From contig NZ_QQGD01000003.1 of NCBI RefSeq assembly GCF_003490935.1, positions 186,001-250,000 of the forward strand: a DNA stretch of 64,000 nucleotides, in the 5' to 3' direction. The notes beneath the pieces were generated by a model. The model made no database searches and had not been told where the DNA came from. It was given only the letters and a program-made list of their open reading frames with translations. Shown piece after piece: positions 35,408 to 42,768 of this stretch. Both the position numbers and the translations under genes were made by a program. The stretch comes from Haemophilus haemolyticus_M (lineage in GTDB: Bacteria > Pseudomonadota > Gammaproteobacteria > Enterobacterales > Pasteurellaceae). The number at the start of each line of letters is the position of its first letter. The stretch's first letter is position 1.

Positions 35408-35484
35408 GGCTACATAGCTCAGTTGGTTAGAGCACAACACTCATAATGTTGGGGTCGCAAGTTCGAATCTCGCTGTAGCCACCA
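35408..35484 (+). tRNA. tRNA-Met (CAT), elongator
   Basis: 77-nt cloverleaf with encoded CCA. Acceptor GGCTACA pairs with TGTAGCC, the anticodon loop contains CAT, and the T arm has GTTCGAATC. Close to E. coli elongator tRNA-Met in sequence, and lacking the unpaired C1 of the initiator. First tRNA of a four-gene operon. Confidence 0.96.
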
Positions 35485-35489
35485 AATTT

Positions 35490-35574
35490 GCGGGACTGGC
35501 GAAATTGGTAGACGCACCAGATTTAGGTTCTGGCGCCGAGAGGTGTGTGGGTTCAAGTCCCTCGTCCCGCACCA
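35490..35574 (+). tRNA. tRNA-Leu (TAG)
   Basis: 85-nt class II tRNA with long variable arm. Acceptor GCGGGAC pairs with GTCCCGC, anticodon TAG, encoded CCA. Five bases after tRNA-Met. Confidence 0.96.
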
Positions 35575-35602
35575 TTTATCGCTTTGTAAGTCAAATAGTA
35601 GT

Positions 35603-35677
35603 TGGGGTATCGCCAAGCGGTAAGGCACCGGGTTTTGATCTCGGCATCCCTAGGTTCGAATCCTAGTACCCCAGCCA
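35603..35677 (+). tRNA. tRNA-Gln (TTG), copy 1
   Basis: 75-nt tRNA. Acceptor TGGGGTA pairs with TACCCCA, then G and encoded CCA; anticodon TTG. Identical to the second copy downstream. Confidence 0.96.
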
Positions 35678-35723
35678 TACTATCAAATAAATCTTCTTTA
35701 TATCTAATCAAAGATTTCTCTGT

Positions 35724-35798
35724 TGGGGTATCGCCAAGCGGTAAGGCACCGGGTTTTGATCTCGGCATCCCTAGGTTCGAATCCTAGTACCCCAGCCA
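35724..35798 (+). tRNA. tRNA-Gln (TTG), copy 2
   Basis: Sequence identical to the copy at 35603-35677, separated from it by 46 bp. The repeat is a tandem tRNA duplication. Confidence 0.96.
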
Positions 35799-35949
35799 TA
35801 TTTTTTAAATTCTCATAGTTCTAATAAAAGCTAGTTTTTTTGCCTTATTTAAGGTTTTTTGCAATCCATATCCCAAACACGTTTATTTGTAATATAAAGT
35901 AATATTCTATTAATGCTATCTTGTTTTCCTGTTCATTTAGGAGAGCAAT

Positions 35950-36522
35950 ATGGAATTTTCTTTGCAATACATCATTATTTTCATTTTTGTTATTTTATTT
36001 GTAATTGGCTTATTTTCATCTAAATCAAGATCAACTCGTCGTAATGCAAAGAAGAGTCGTCTTTATCTTTCGACAGAAAACAAAATTAATATTGTGAATA
36101 AAAATGATCATCTTGGTGTCGTTATATTGAGTAAGTATAAAAGAAAAGCCTTGATGAATAAGAGTGAATATCAACTTTTTCTTCGTTTAGAAAAGTTGTT
36201 ATCTAAAGGTTATCAAGAGTTCCGTTTATTTACTCAGGTTTCAATGGGAGAGTTTTTAGAATCAATAGATAAAGAAGCCCATTTTGCGATAAATAGTAAA
36301 CGAGTAGATTTTTTGATTGTAGATAAGAAAGGCTATGCAGTAATAGTAATTGAATATCAAGGGCAGGGACATTATCAGGATAGTGCGGCGAAGCGTGATG
36401 CAGTGAAACGGGAGGCTTGTCGAAAGGCTGGGGTGATTTTTTTAGAATTTCAGCCAAACTATGGAAAAGCAGAATTAGAATTTGTTGTTGAAAATTTAAA
36501 ACGTTATTTGATAAAAAATTAA
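35950..36522 (+). CDS. Membrane-anchored DUF2726 protein (nuclease-like fold)
   Basis: A single N-terminal membrane helix (about residues 6-22) is followed by a basic stretch and a DUF2726 domain (about 65-185). The domain shows RVDFLIVDKKGY, then VIEYQGQGHYQ and KREACRKAGV, fitting a D-x(n)-E-x-Q restriction-endonuclease-like core. The family is widespread, often near mobile DNA or DNA-repair genes; the function is not established. Located just after the tRNA-Gln genes and ended by the terminator shared with rplY. Substrate and activity unknown. Confidence 0.72.
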   Translation: MEFSLQYIIIFIFVILFVIGLFSSKSRSTRRNAKKSRLYLSTENKINIVNKNDHLGVVILSKYKRKALMNKSEYQLFLRLEKLLSKGYQEFRLFTQVSMGEFLESIDKEAHFAINSKRVDFLIVDKKGYAVIVIEYQGQGHYQDSAAKRDAVKREACRKAGVIFLEFQPNYGKAELEFVVENLKRYLIKN

Positions 36523-36563
36523 AGTTTAGGTATTTATTAAGAAATAATTAAAATACTCAGAAC

Positions 36564-36596
36564 AAAAAAGCTAAGACTGATATCTTAGCTTTTTTA
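36564..36596. terminator. Bidirectional terminator between the DUF2726 gene and rplY
   Basis: AAAAAAGCTAAGA and TCTTAGCTTTTTT flank CTGATA; T runs on both strands suit both convergent genes. Confidence 0.9.
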
Positions 36597-36615
36597 CTTT
36601 GTTCAAACTTGTAAA

Positions 36616-36903
36616 TTACGCGCGTTTGAAGTCAATGTGAACCAATTTTGGCTTGAATGGGTGACGTTGCATTGCTTGTACTTTAACTGCAACTTCTTTG
36701 CCACCGATCACTAAAGTAATAACTTCAGAATAGAAAGATTCATGTGCTTGCGCGTTGTTTAATTCATCATGGTTTAAGATGATTGAAACTGGCTCTTCGC
36801 TGCCACCATAAACGATTGCAGGAATTTGACCATTGTGACGCAGGCGGCGGCTCGCACCCTTACCTTGCGCTGTACGAACTTCAGCGTTAAATTTAAATGC
36901 CAT
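36616..36903 (-). CDS. rplY: 50S ribosomal protein L25
   Basis: Binds 5S rRNA in the large subunit. 95 residues, the short single-domain L25 form without the CTC extension, as in E. coli (94). The start AFKFNAEVRTAQGKGASRRLR and the end RHPFKPKLVHIDFKR are characteristic. Transcribed from a promoter predicted at 37013-37041, leaving a leader of about 100 nt. Monocistronic. Confidence 0.96.
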   Translation of the reverse strand: MAFKFNAEVRTAQGKGASRRLRHNGQIPAIVYGGSEEPVSIILNHDELNNAQAHESFYSEVITLVIGGKEVAVKVQAMQRHPFKPKLVHIDFKRA

Positions 36904-37012
36904 TTTAATGTTCTCTTTAAATTAATGTTAAAAGAAAGAAAATTGCAGGCGACCCAGCAATTTCCAAATATTGTTCTCAAAGACAAGCACTGGACACGCT
37001 TTGAGAGGGCGA

Positions 37013-37041
37013 ATTATAGAATATCCCTCTTTTCAAAGCAA
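37013..37041 (-). promoter_or_regulatory. Predicted rplY promoter
   Basis: On the minus strand TATAAT (37013-37018) lies 17 bp from TTGCTT (37036-37041), followed by a GC-rich discriminator (TCGCCC), as at other ribosomal promoters. Confidence 0.55.
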
Positions 37042-37126
37042 ACTTTTTCTAGGTTTTTTACCCTGAAAAGATTAGAATGCTTAGCAGTTTTTTACGATAT
37101 TTATAAAAAAATAAAGTAGGAAGATT

Positions 37127-37723
37127 ATGGAATTTCTGATTGGATTTTTTACTGATTACGGCTATTGGGCTGTTCTTTTTGTTTTAATTATTTGTGGATT
37201 TGGTGTGCCGATTCCGGAAGATATCACGTTAGTTTCTGGCGGTGTCATTGCTGGGCTTTATCCAGAAAGCGTTAATTCACATTTGATGTTGCTAGTCAGT
37301 ATGATTGGTGTACTTGCGGGCGATTCTAGTATGTATTGGCTTGGTCGTATTTATGGCACAAAAATTTTACGTTTCCGCCCAATGCGTAAAATCGTGACAT
37401 TACAACGTTTAAGAATGGTGCGTGAAAAATTCAGCCAATATGGTAATCGGGTGTTATTTGTCGCACGTTTTTTACCCGGCTTGCGTGCCCCAATTTATAT
37501 GGTCTCTGGCATTACTCGCCGTGTTAGTTACACACGCTTTGTTTTAATTGATTTCTGTGCTGCCATTATTTCTGTGCCAATTTGGGTTTATTTAGGGGAA
37601 CTTGGCGCAAAAAATTTAGACTGGTTACATGCTCAAATTCAAAAAGGTCAAATGGTGATTTATGTGCTTATCGCTTTACTTGCCCTATTCCTTTTCTGGA
37701 AATGGAAAAAATCGAAAAAATAA
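37127..37723 (+). CDS. DedA family membrane protein
   Basis: 198-residue inner-membrane protein of the DedA/SNARE-associated family, whose members act in undecaprenyl-phosphate or lipid recycling and proton-motive-force homeostasis. Motifs visible are FGVPIPEDITLVSGGVIAG in the first re-entrant region and RFLPGLRAPIYMVSGI in the second (the F/YxRF(L/V)PGxR signature). About four to five hydrophobic segments and a basic C-terminal tail (WKWKKSKK). E. coli has eight paralogues, and I cannot tell which one this corresponds to. Confidence 0.9.
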   Translation: MEFLIGFFTDYGYWAVLFVLIICGFGVPIPEDITLVSGGVIAGLYPESVNSHLMLLVSMIGVLAGDSSMYWLGRIYGTKILRFRPMRKIVTLQRLRMVREKFSQYGNRVLFVARFLPGLRAPIYMVSGITRRVSYTRFVLIDFCAAIISVPIWVYLGELGAKNLDWLHAQIQKGQMVIYVLIALLALFLFWKWKKSKK

Positions 37724-37740
37724 GCGAAGTTATCAAACAA

Positions 37741-37782
37741 AAGAGCGGTTAAAAAATCCAGTGTTTTTTAGCCGCTCTTCTT
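37741..37782. terminator. Terminator between the DedA gene and ribE
   Basis: AAGAGCGGTTAAAAAA pairs with TTTTTTAGCCGCTCTT (one T.G position) around TCCAGTG; serves both convergent genes. Confidence 0.85.
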
Positions 37783-37793
37783 ATTTTAATATG

Positions 37794-38408
37794 CTATAAA
37801 TTTCTTGCTTTCAGATAATTTTCCACTGTATCCACAATGGCTTGTGTTTGAGGATCAATTTCAATATTCACAATATCACCCACTTTGCGTTGCCCCATTA
37901 AGGTTCGTTGCAAAGTTTCAGGAATTAAATTCACACAGAATTGCGTGCCTTTTACTTCGCCAATAGTCAGACTGATTCCATCTACCGCAACAAATCCTTT
38001 CGTTAAAATATATTTCATCACATCCGCACTTGGCAATTCGAGCCAAATTTGTTGGTTATTTTCACTGGCAATAATATCTGAAATGGTTGCGGTGCAATAC
38101 ACATGACCAGATAACAAATGCCCGCCGATTTCTGTTCCCATTTGCATGGCTCGTTCTATATTTACATTATCACCTACTTTCAACAAGCCAAGATTCGTAA
38201 TTCTTAAGGTTTCTTGCATGAGATCAAAGCTAACAAGCTCGCCGTTAATTTCAGTCACGGTTAAACATACACCATTATTTGCCACCGATGCGCCAATTTC
38301 TAGGTCTTTACGCATTTCAGGTGGTAATTTTACCACTTGTGTTCTAAAATTAGCCTTTTCTGTAATTGAATGAATAGGCGCAGTGCCTTGTACAATTCCA
38401 GTAAACAT
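37794..38408 (-). CDS. ribE: Riboflavin synthase alpha chain
   Basis: Dismutates two 6,7-dimethyl-8-ribityllumazine molecules to riboflavin. The 204-residue protein is an internal duplication of two lumazine-binding barrels, each with a G(I)SLT-type motif (GVCLTVTEINGELVSF and GISLTIGEVKGTQF), starting MFTGIVQG. Also called ribC in E. coli nomenclature. Monocistronic; no FMN riboswitch is visible in the short 42-bp gap to hmrM. Confidence 0.95.
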   Translation of the reverse strand: MFTGIVQGTAPIHSITEKANFRTQVVKLPPEMRKDLEIGASVANNGVCLTVTEINGELVSFDLMQETLRITNLGLLKVGDNVNIERAMQMGTEIGGHLLSGHVYCTATISDIIASENNQQIWLELPSADVMKYILTKGFVAVDGISLTIGEVKGTQFCVNLIPETLQRTLMGQRKVGDIVNIEIDPQTQAIVDTVENYLKARNL

Positions 38409-38450
38409 ATTTTCTCCTTTTCTAAAAATTTTTCTTAGTATATCAAATTT

Positions 38451-39845
38451 ATGAATTTTCGTCTTTTATCCCAATATCACGCTGATATTAAAAAATTAAT
38501 TAAAATCTCTTTACCTATTTTGTTAGCGCAAATCGCACAAAACTCAATGGGATTAGCGGATACCATTATGGCTGGCCGAGTGAGTTCTACTGATATGGCT
38601 GCCATTTCTGTTGGCGCATCTATTTGGATGCCATTAGTGCTTTTCGGTCAAGGCTTATTATTAGCACTGCCTCCAACCATTTCTTATTTAAACGGTTCAG
38701 GCCAACGACATCGCATTGCCCATCAAGTTCGCCAAGGCATTTGGCTTGTGTTAGGCGTGAGTCTTCCTTTAGGTTTGCTGATTTATTTCTGTGAAATTCC
38801 GCTGCAATATATGCAAATGGAAAGCAAAATGTCAGATTTAGCACGCGATTATTTACATGCGATGTTGTGGGGATTGCCTGCTTATTTGATGCTGATTAAT
38901 TTTCGTTGTTTAAATGATGGGATTGCTAAAACCAAGCCTGCAATGGTCATTACCTTTTTAGGTTTACTGCTGAATATTCCGCTTAATTACATTTTTATTT
39001 ATGGAAAATTTGGTATGCCTGCTTTTGGTGCGGTGGGCTGTGGTATTGCGACAGCTATTGTGAACTGGGCAATGTGCTTAATGATGATGTTCTATTCCTA
39101 CACGAATGCTCAAGAGCGCTCGCTAAAAGTATTTAGTCAATTAATCGAAATGCCGAATCCTAAAACCCTAAAAAAATTATTGCGTTTAGGCTTGCCCATT
39201 GCTATTGCACTTTGTTGTGAAGTGGCGTTATTTGCCCTCACTTCGCTAATGCTTTCTCCGCTGGGCTCAACTATTGTGGCGAGCCATCAAATTACATTGA
39301 ATACCAGCTCTTTCATTTTTATGTTCCCCCTGTCAATTGGTATGGCAACAACGATTTTAGTCGGACAAGCATTGGGCTCTGGCTCTCCACAAAATGCGAA
39401 AAAAACGAGCTATGCCGCCTTATTATTAGGGCTGATGGTGACAATCATTACCGCATTAATTACGATTTTCTTCCGTTATGAAATTGCCTCTATTTTCGTA
39501 ACCGATGAAATTGTCATCGCCATGGCGGCAAATTTATTATTATTTGCCGCACTTTATCAATTTTCAGATACCGTCCAAATGGTGGTTGGCGGCATTTTAC
39601 GGGGCTATAAAGATACTAAAGTCATTTTATATATTACCCTTTTCTCTTATTGGGTAATTGGTGTGCCACTTGGTTATACGCTCGGTCGTACAGATTGGCT
39701 TGTGCCACACATTGATGCGAAAGGTTTCTGGATTGCCTTTGTGGTCTCACTCACTTTCGCCGCAATCTTGCTTGCTTTGAGAATGAAAAAAATGCAAGCC
39801 ATGAGCGATAACGCCATTTTACAACGTTTAGAAAAACTCAAATAA
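38451..39845 (+). CDS. hmrM: MATE family multidrug/sodium antiporter
   Basis: 464-residue, 12-helix MATE exporter. The N-terminal part has ISLPILLAQIAQNSMGLADTI with the conserved acidic residue, and the second half repeats the fold (LRLGLPIAIALCCEVALFALT). It matches the H. influenzae HmrM/NorM group, a sodium-driven exporter of cationic drugs. The start lies 42 bp from the divergent ribE start, so promoters overlap. sfsA follows 8 bp after the stop, so the two are co-transcribed. Confidence 0.93.
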   Translation: MNFRLLSQYHADIKKLIKISLPILLAQIAQNSMGLADTIMAGRVSSTDMAAISVGASIWMPLVLFGQGLLLALPPTISYLNGSGQRHRIAHQVRQGIWLVLGVSLPLGLLIYFCEIPLQYMQMESKMSDLARDYLHAMLWGLPAYLMLINFRCLNDGIAKTKPAMVITFLGLLLNIPLNYIFIYGKFGMPAFGAVGCGIATAIVNWAMCLMMMFYSYTNAQERSLKVFSQLIEMPNPKTLKKLLRLGLPIAIALCCEVALFALTSLMLSPLGSTIVASHQITLNTSSFIFMFPLSIGMATTILVGQALGSGSPQNAKKTSYAALLLGLMVTIITALITIFFRYEIASIFVTDEIVIAMAANLLLFAALYQFSDTVQMVVGGILRGYKDTKVILYITLFSYWVIGVPLGYTLGRTDWLVPHIDAKGFWIAFVVSLTFAAILLALRMKKMQAMSDNAILQRLEKLK

Positions 39846-39853
39846 GGAACTTT

Positions 39854-40570
39854 ATGCAACTTCCAGCTTTACAATCTGCAAAACTCATTCGCCGTTACAA
39901 ACGCTTTCTTGCGGATATTGAACTACCAACTGGTGATGTGATGACAATTCATTGCGCAAATACAGGTGCGATGACGGGGTGCGGTGAAAAAGGTGACATA
40001 ATTTGGTATTCACATTCCGATAGTCAAACCCGCAAATATCCTCATTCTTGGGAGCTTACTCAACTCGCAAATGGACAGCTTTGCTGTATCAATACGCATC
40101 GTTCTAATCAGCTTGTCTTTGAAGCACTGCAAAATAAGCAAATCAAAGAATTAGCAATGTACGACGAAATTCATCCTGAAGTGAAATACGGCGAAGAAAA
40201 TAGCCGAATTGATTTCTTACTGAAAGGTGAAGGCTTACCCGATTGTTATGTAGAAGTGAAATCCATCACCTTAGTGAAAGGAAATTTAGGTATGTTTCCT
40301 GATGCGGTTACTACGCGTGGACAAAAACATGTCCGTGAATTACTCGCAATGAAAAAACAAGGTCATCGTGCAGTAGTATTATTTGCTGGGTTACATAATG
40401 GTTTTGATCGTTTCAAAATCGCAGAATATATCGATCCCAAATACGATCGCTTATTAAAAGAAGCAATGGAACAAGGCGTTGAAGCCTATGCTTATGCGGG
40501 ACAATTTGAAATTTCTAATGGAATTCCTACCGCACTTTCCTTAACAGAATCGGTGCCTTATATAAAATAA
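39854..40570 (+). CDS. sfsA: Sugar fermentation stimulation protein homolog SfsA
   Basis: 238-residue SfsA family protein, originally implicated in maltose gene regulation in E. coli. It has an N-terminal OB-like domain (LIRRYKRFLADIEL, HCANTGAMTGCG) and a C-terminal restriction-nuclease-like domain with RIDFLL, CYVEVKSITLV and FPDAVTTRGQKHVREL. The nuclease-like fold suggests nucleic-acid binding, but the activity is unclear. Translationally linked to hmrM (8-bp gap, AAGGAAC ribosome-binding site). Confidence 0.94.
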   Translation: MQLPALQSAKLIRRYKRFLADIELPTGDVMTIHCANTGAMTGCGEKGDIIWYSHSDSQTRKYPHSWELTQLANGQLCCINTHRSNQLVFEALQNKQIKELAMYDEIHPEVKYGEENSRIDFLLKGEGLPDCYVEVKSITLVKGNLGMFPDAVTTRGQKHVRELLAMKKQGHRAVVLFAGLHNGFDRFKIAEYIDPKYDRLLKEAMEQGVEAYAYAGQFEISNGIPTALSLTESVPYIK

Positions 40571-40579
40571 TATTTTTTT

Positions 40580-40631
40580 GAGAATTATTTTCATTTACCT
40601 ATTGACAAGGTTATTGATAACAATTATCATC
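40580..40631 (+). promoter_or_regulatory. Fur-controlled promoter for a small RNA
   Basis: TTGACA (40602-40607), exact 17-bp spacer and TATCAT (40625-40630) form a near-consensus promoter. TGATAA-N3-TTATCA at 40615-40629 is a Fur-box-like inverted repeat matching 12 of 19 consensus positions and covering the spacer and -10. A weaker Fur-like stretch (GAGAATTATTTTCATT) lies just upstream at 40580-40595. Iron-replete Fur should block this promoter. Confidence 0.75.
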
Positions 40632-40636
40632 TAACC

Positions 40637-40706
40637 ATTCCAACAACAATATTAGATAATCACTCCAACATTCCCGCCTATTTCCCCACAAATAGGCGTT
40701 TTTTTT
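40637..40706 (+). ncRNA. hrrF: Fur-regulated small RNA, probably HrrF
   Basis: A strong promoter is followed about 40 nt later by a Rho-independent terminator with no ORF between. The predicted transcript is about 70 nt: a C/A-rich single-stranded 5' part (CCAACAACAA and CACTCCAACA), suited to base-pairing with mRNA, then the terminator hairpin. A Fur-repressed small RNA named HrrF has been described in nontypeable H. influenzae; assigning this transcript to it is inference from the Fur box and organism. Confidence 0.65.
40675..40706 (+). terminator. Terminator of the Fur-regulated small RNA
   Basis: CGCCTATTT and AAATAGGCG with loop CCCCAC, followed by eight T. Confidence 0.9.
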
Positions 40707-40769
40707 ATTCACAAATCGCCAAGAATCCCTATAATAAAACCTTTCAAAAAACATAATTAGGAAATAATA

Positions 40770-41957
40770 ATGACTGACATTAATACCGTTCTCGCGGAAC
40801 TAAAGCGCGGTACTGATGAAATCCTTTCAGAAGCGGATTTAATCGAAAAACTGAAAGAAAATCGCCCATTAAAAGTAAAATTAGGCGCCGATCCAACCGC
40901 ACCAGATATTCATTTAGGGCATACCGTTGTATTAAACAAATTACGTCAATTTCAACAACTCGGTCATGAAGTCTATTTCTTAATTGGTGATTTCACTGGA
41001 ATGGTGGGGGATCCATCGGGCAAAAACGCCACGCGTCCTCCACTCAGCCGTGAAGATGTATTGCGCAATGCGGAAACCTATAAAGAGCAAATTTATAAAA
41101 TTCTCGATCCACAAAAAACCAAAATCGTCTTCAACTCTGAATGGTTAAGCAAACTTGGTACGGAAGGTATGATTCGTCTTGCAAGCAACTACACCGTTGC
41201 GCGTATGCTTGAACGTGACGACTTCAAAAAACGCTTTGGCAACAATCAACCTATTGCCATCCATGAATTTATTTATCCATTACTGCAAGGCTATGATTCT
41301 GTTGCATTGGATGCAGATGTGGAACTAGGTGGTACAGACCAAAAATTCAACTTACTTGTTGGTCGTGAATTACAAAAATCAGCAGGCAAAAAACCACAGG
41401 TTGCGATTACACTTCCATTGCTCGTTGGCTTAGATGGCGAGAAAAAAATGTCTAAATCACTTGGTAACTATATCGGCGTAACAGAAGCACCAAGCGATAT
41501 GTTTGGTAAAGTGATGTCCATTTCTGATGAACTGATGTGGGATTGGTATAACCTTCTTTCATTCCGTCCATTAAGTGAAATTGCACAGTTAAAATCGGAA
41601 GTGGAAAACGGCAAAAATCCACGTGATGTAAAAATCTTATTAGCAAAAGAATTAATAGCCCGTTTCCACAACGAAGAGGCAGCAAACGCCGCAGAACAAG
41701 AATTCATTAATCGCTTCCAAAAAGGCGCAATGCCTGATGAAATGCCTGAATTTACGTTCTCTGGCGAAATGGGTTTAGCCACTTTATTAAAAGAAGCAGG
41801 TCTTGTTCCTTCCACTTCAGAAGCAATTCGCTCTGCTCAACAAGGCGGCGTGAAAATCAACGGCGAAAAAGTCGATAACGTAAAAGACAATGCACCGAAA
41901 GGCACAAATGTTTACCAAGTGGGTAAACGAAAATTTGCTCGTGTAACGGTTGAATAA
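40770..41957 (+). CDS. tyrS: Tyrosyl-tRNA synthetase
   Basis: Charges tRNA-Tyr. 395 residues, the TyrRS group with HLGHT as HIGH motif (near residue 48) and KMSKS (near 229). A C-terminal S4 RNA-binding domain (about 335-395, STSEAIRSAQQGGVKINGEKV) is present. The ATG has an AATTAGGAAA ribosome-binding site. The leader contains no T-box. Its terminator at 41991-42026 is the left boundary of the foreign insert that separates tyrS from prs. Confidence 0.97.
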   Translation: MTDINTVLAELKRGTDEILSEADLIEKLKENRPLKVKLGADPTAPDIHLGHTVVLNKLRQFQQLGHEVYFLIGDFTGMVGDPSGKNATRPPLSREDVLRNAETYKEQIYKILDPQKTKIVFNSEWLSKLGTEGMIRLASNYTVARMLERDDFKKRFGNNQPIAIHEFIYPLLQGYDSVALDADVELGGTDQKFNLLVGRELQKSAGKKPQVAITLPLLVGLDGEKKMSKSLGNYIGVTEAPSDMFGKVMSISDELMWDWYNLLSFRPLSEIAQLKSEVENGKNPRDVKILLAKELIARFHNEEAANAAEQEFINRFQKGAMPDEMPEFTFSGEMGLATLLKEAGLVPSTSEAIRSAQQGGVKINGEKVDNVKDNAPKGTNVYQVGKRKFARVTVE

Positions 41958-41990
41958 AGTAGATACAGCTAAATAAAGTAAATAAAACAA

Positions 41991-42026
41991 TACCGCACTT
42001 TGGCAATAAAAGTGCGGTATTTTTTA
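41991..42026 (+). terminator. Uptake-signal terminator of tyrS
   Basis: TACCGCACTTT (41991-42001) pairs with AAAGTGCGGTA (42009-42019) and is followed by a T run. The right arm is also the first part of the 118-bp direct repeat. Confidence 0.85.
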
Positions 42027-42126
42027 TTGAAATTTAACTTAGTTAAACATCGCAGAAATAGATTCTTCGTTGCTAATGCGACGAATAGCTTCTGCTAGCA
42101 TGGAAGAAAGTGTTAATACACAAACT
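42009..42126 (-). pseudogene. Duplicated 3' end of prs (left direct repeat)
   Basis: A 118-bp segment about 90% identical to 46383-46501 encodes the last 28 residues of Prs (ending SNEESISAMFN and stop) on the minus strand. Of six upstream codons that differ, five are synonymous and one changes Arg to Cys. It is a gene fragment, cut off at 42126 where unrelated sequence begins. Confidence 0.85.
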
Positions 42127-42214
42127 ACCTAGAGCATCTTAAAATTCATTAAATATCAATATCTTAACTTCTTATCTTTACCTCCTATCTTTAGTGCAAA
42201 TTTTAAACGGTCGC

Positions 42215-42258
42215 GAGGGAGTATACTCCCTCTTGTTCTCTCTTTACAGAGAGAACAA
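42215..42258 (+). other. Tandem covarying hairpin element, copy 2
   Basis: GAGGGAG-TATA-CTCCCTC (42215-42232) directly followed by TTGTTCTCTC-TTTACA-GAGAGAACAA (42233-42258). Arm lengths, loops and total length (44 nt) are identical to copy 1 at 214-257, while six base pairs differ by compensatory changes. Confidence 0.7.
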
Positions 42259-42260
42259 AA

Positions 42261-42292
42261 CACCTTGGAGAAGAAATTTTTTCTCCAAAGTG
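42261..42292 (+). other. Third hairpin after the tandem element
   Basis: CACCTTGGAGAA pairs with TTCTCCAAAGTG (one mismatch) around GAAATTTT, two bases after the tandem hairpins. It has no counterpart at copy 1. The rest of 42293-42400 shows no feature I recognise. Confidence 0.5.
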
Positions 42293-42410
42293 CCTATATC
42301 TGGGATACTAAAGTTTATGTACTCATTAGAGGTAGGAAATAGTTGGTCGTAAGCCACAAAATATATTGTAGCTTGTGAAGTTTATTTTTAACTTAGAGGA
42401 GGATATTCTC

Positions 42411-42503
42411 ATGAATAAACAATATACGTGTAGAGAGTTATTAACAAAAGTAATGAGAGGTAAACTCTATGAAAAGAAAGGAGAAAAATCGTTCTACACG
42501 TAA
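42411..42503 (+). CDS. 30-aa basic leader peptide ORF
   Basis: An excellent ribosome-binding site (GAGGAGGA) precedes ATG at 42411, opening a 30-codon frame that starts MNKQYTCRELLTKVM and ends EKSFYT. It overlaps the next ORF (start 42469) in another frame, so translation of the second is probably coupled to it. I do not recognise the peptide. The upstream three-hairpin region would form its leader RNA. Confidence 0.5.
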   Translation: MNKQYTCRELLTKVMRGKLYEKKGEKSFYT

Positions 42504-42711
42504 AGTAGAAAAATCAAAAACTGCATTTTCTAAAGAAAATGGTTCATTCGTTCTATGTGGCTTTAATGGTTTCTTCTTTTACAACAGAAAAGGAAAATCA
42601 TTCCCTCTAGTTCTTTATTGTATCATTAAATATGCAGTCGGTTTTATAGGTTTTATTGGTGCAGCGAAAATTCTAGATTTATATCAGGTTTTCAGCTTAT
42701 GCCCAATATAG
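42469..42711 (+). CDS. Small basic membrane protein (80 aa)
   Basis: Starts inside the preceding 30-codon ORF in the +1 frame. The N-terminal third is very basic (MKRKEKNRSTRKVEKSKT), and the C-terminal part is hydrophobic with a predicted membrane segment (CIIKYAVGFIGFIGAAKIL). I do not recognise a family. The coupled leader-peptide arrangement in a structured transcript recalls mok/hok type I toxin loci, but this is analogy only; a bacteriocin-like peptide or an ordinary ORFan is equally possible. Confidence 0.45.
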   Translation: MKRKEKNRSTRKVEKSKTAFSKENGSFVLCGFNGFFFYNRKGKSFPLVLYCIIKYAVGFIGFIGAAKILDLYQVFSLCPI

Positions 42712-42768
42712 CAAGAGAACCTAAGGAGTAAATAATCATATATTGCAATTATTTTAATTTTATCAAAA

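Noticed and set aside
35603..35798. Direct repeats as a possible CRISPR array
   Set aside because: The two 75-bp repeats are complete tRNA-Gln genes; no short regularly spaced repeats occur anywhere in the window.
36826..37119. Plus-strand 97-codon frame over the rplY leader
   Set aside because: It covers the rplY start and promoter on the opposite strand, has no family resemblance and no ribosome-binding site.
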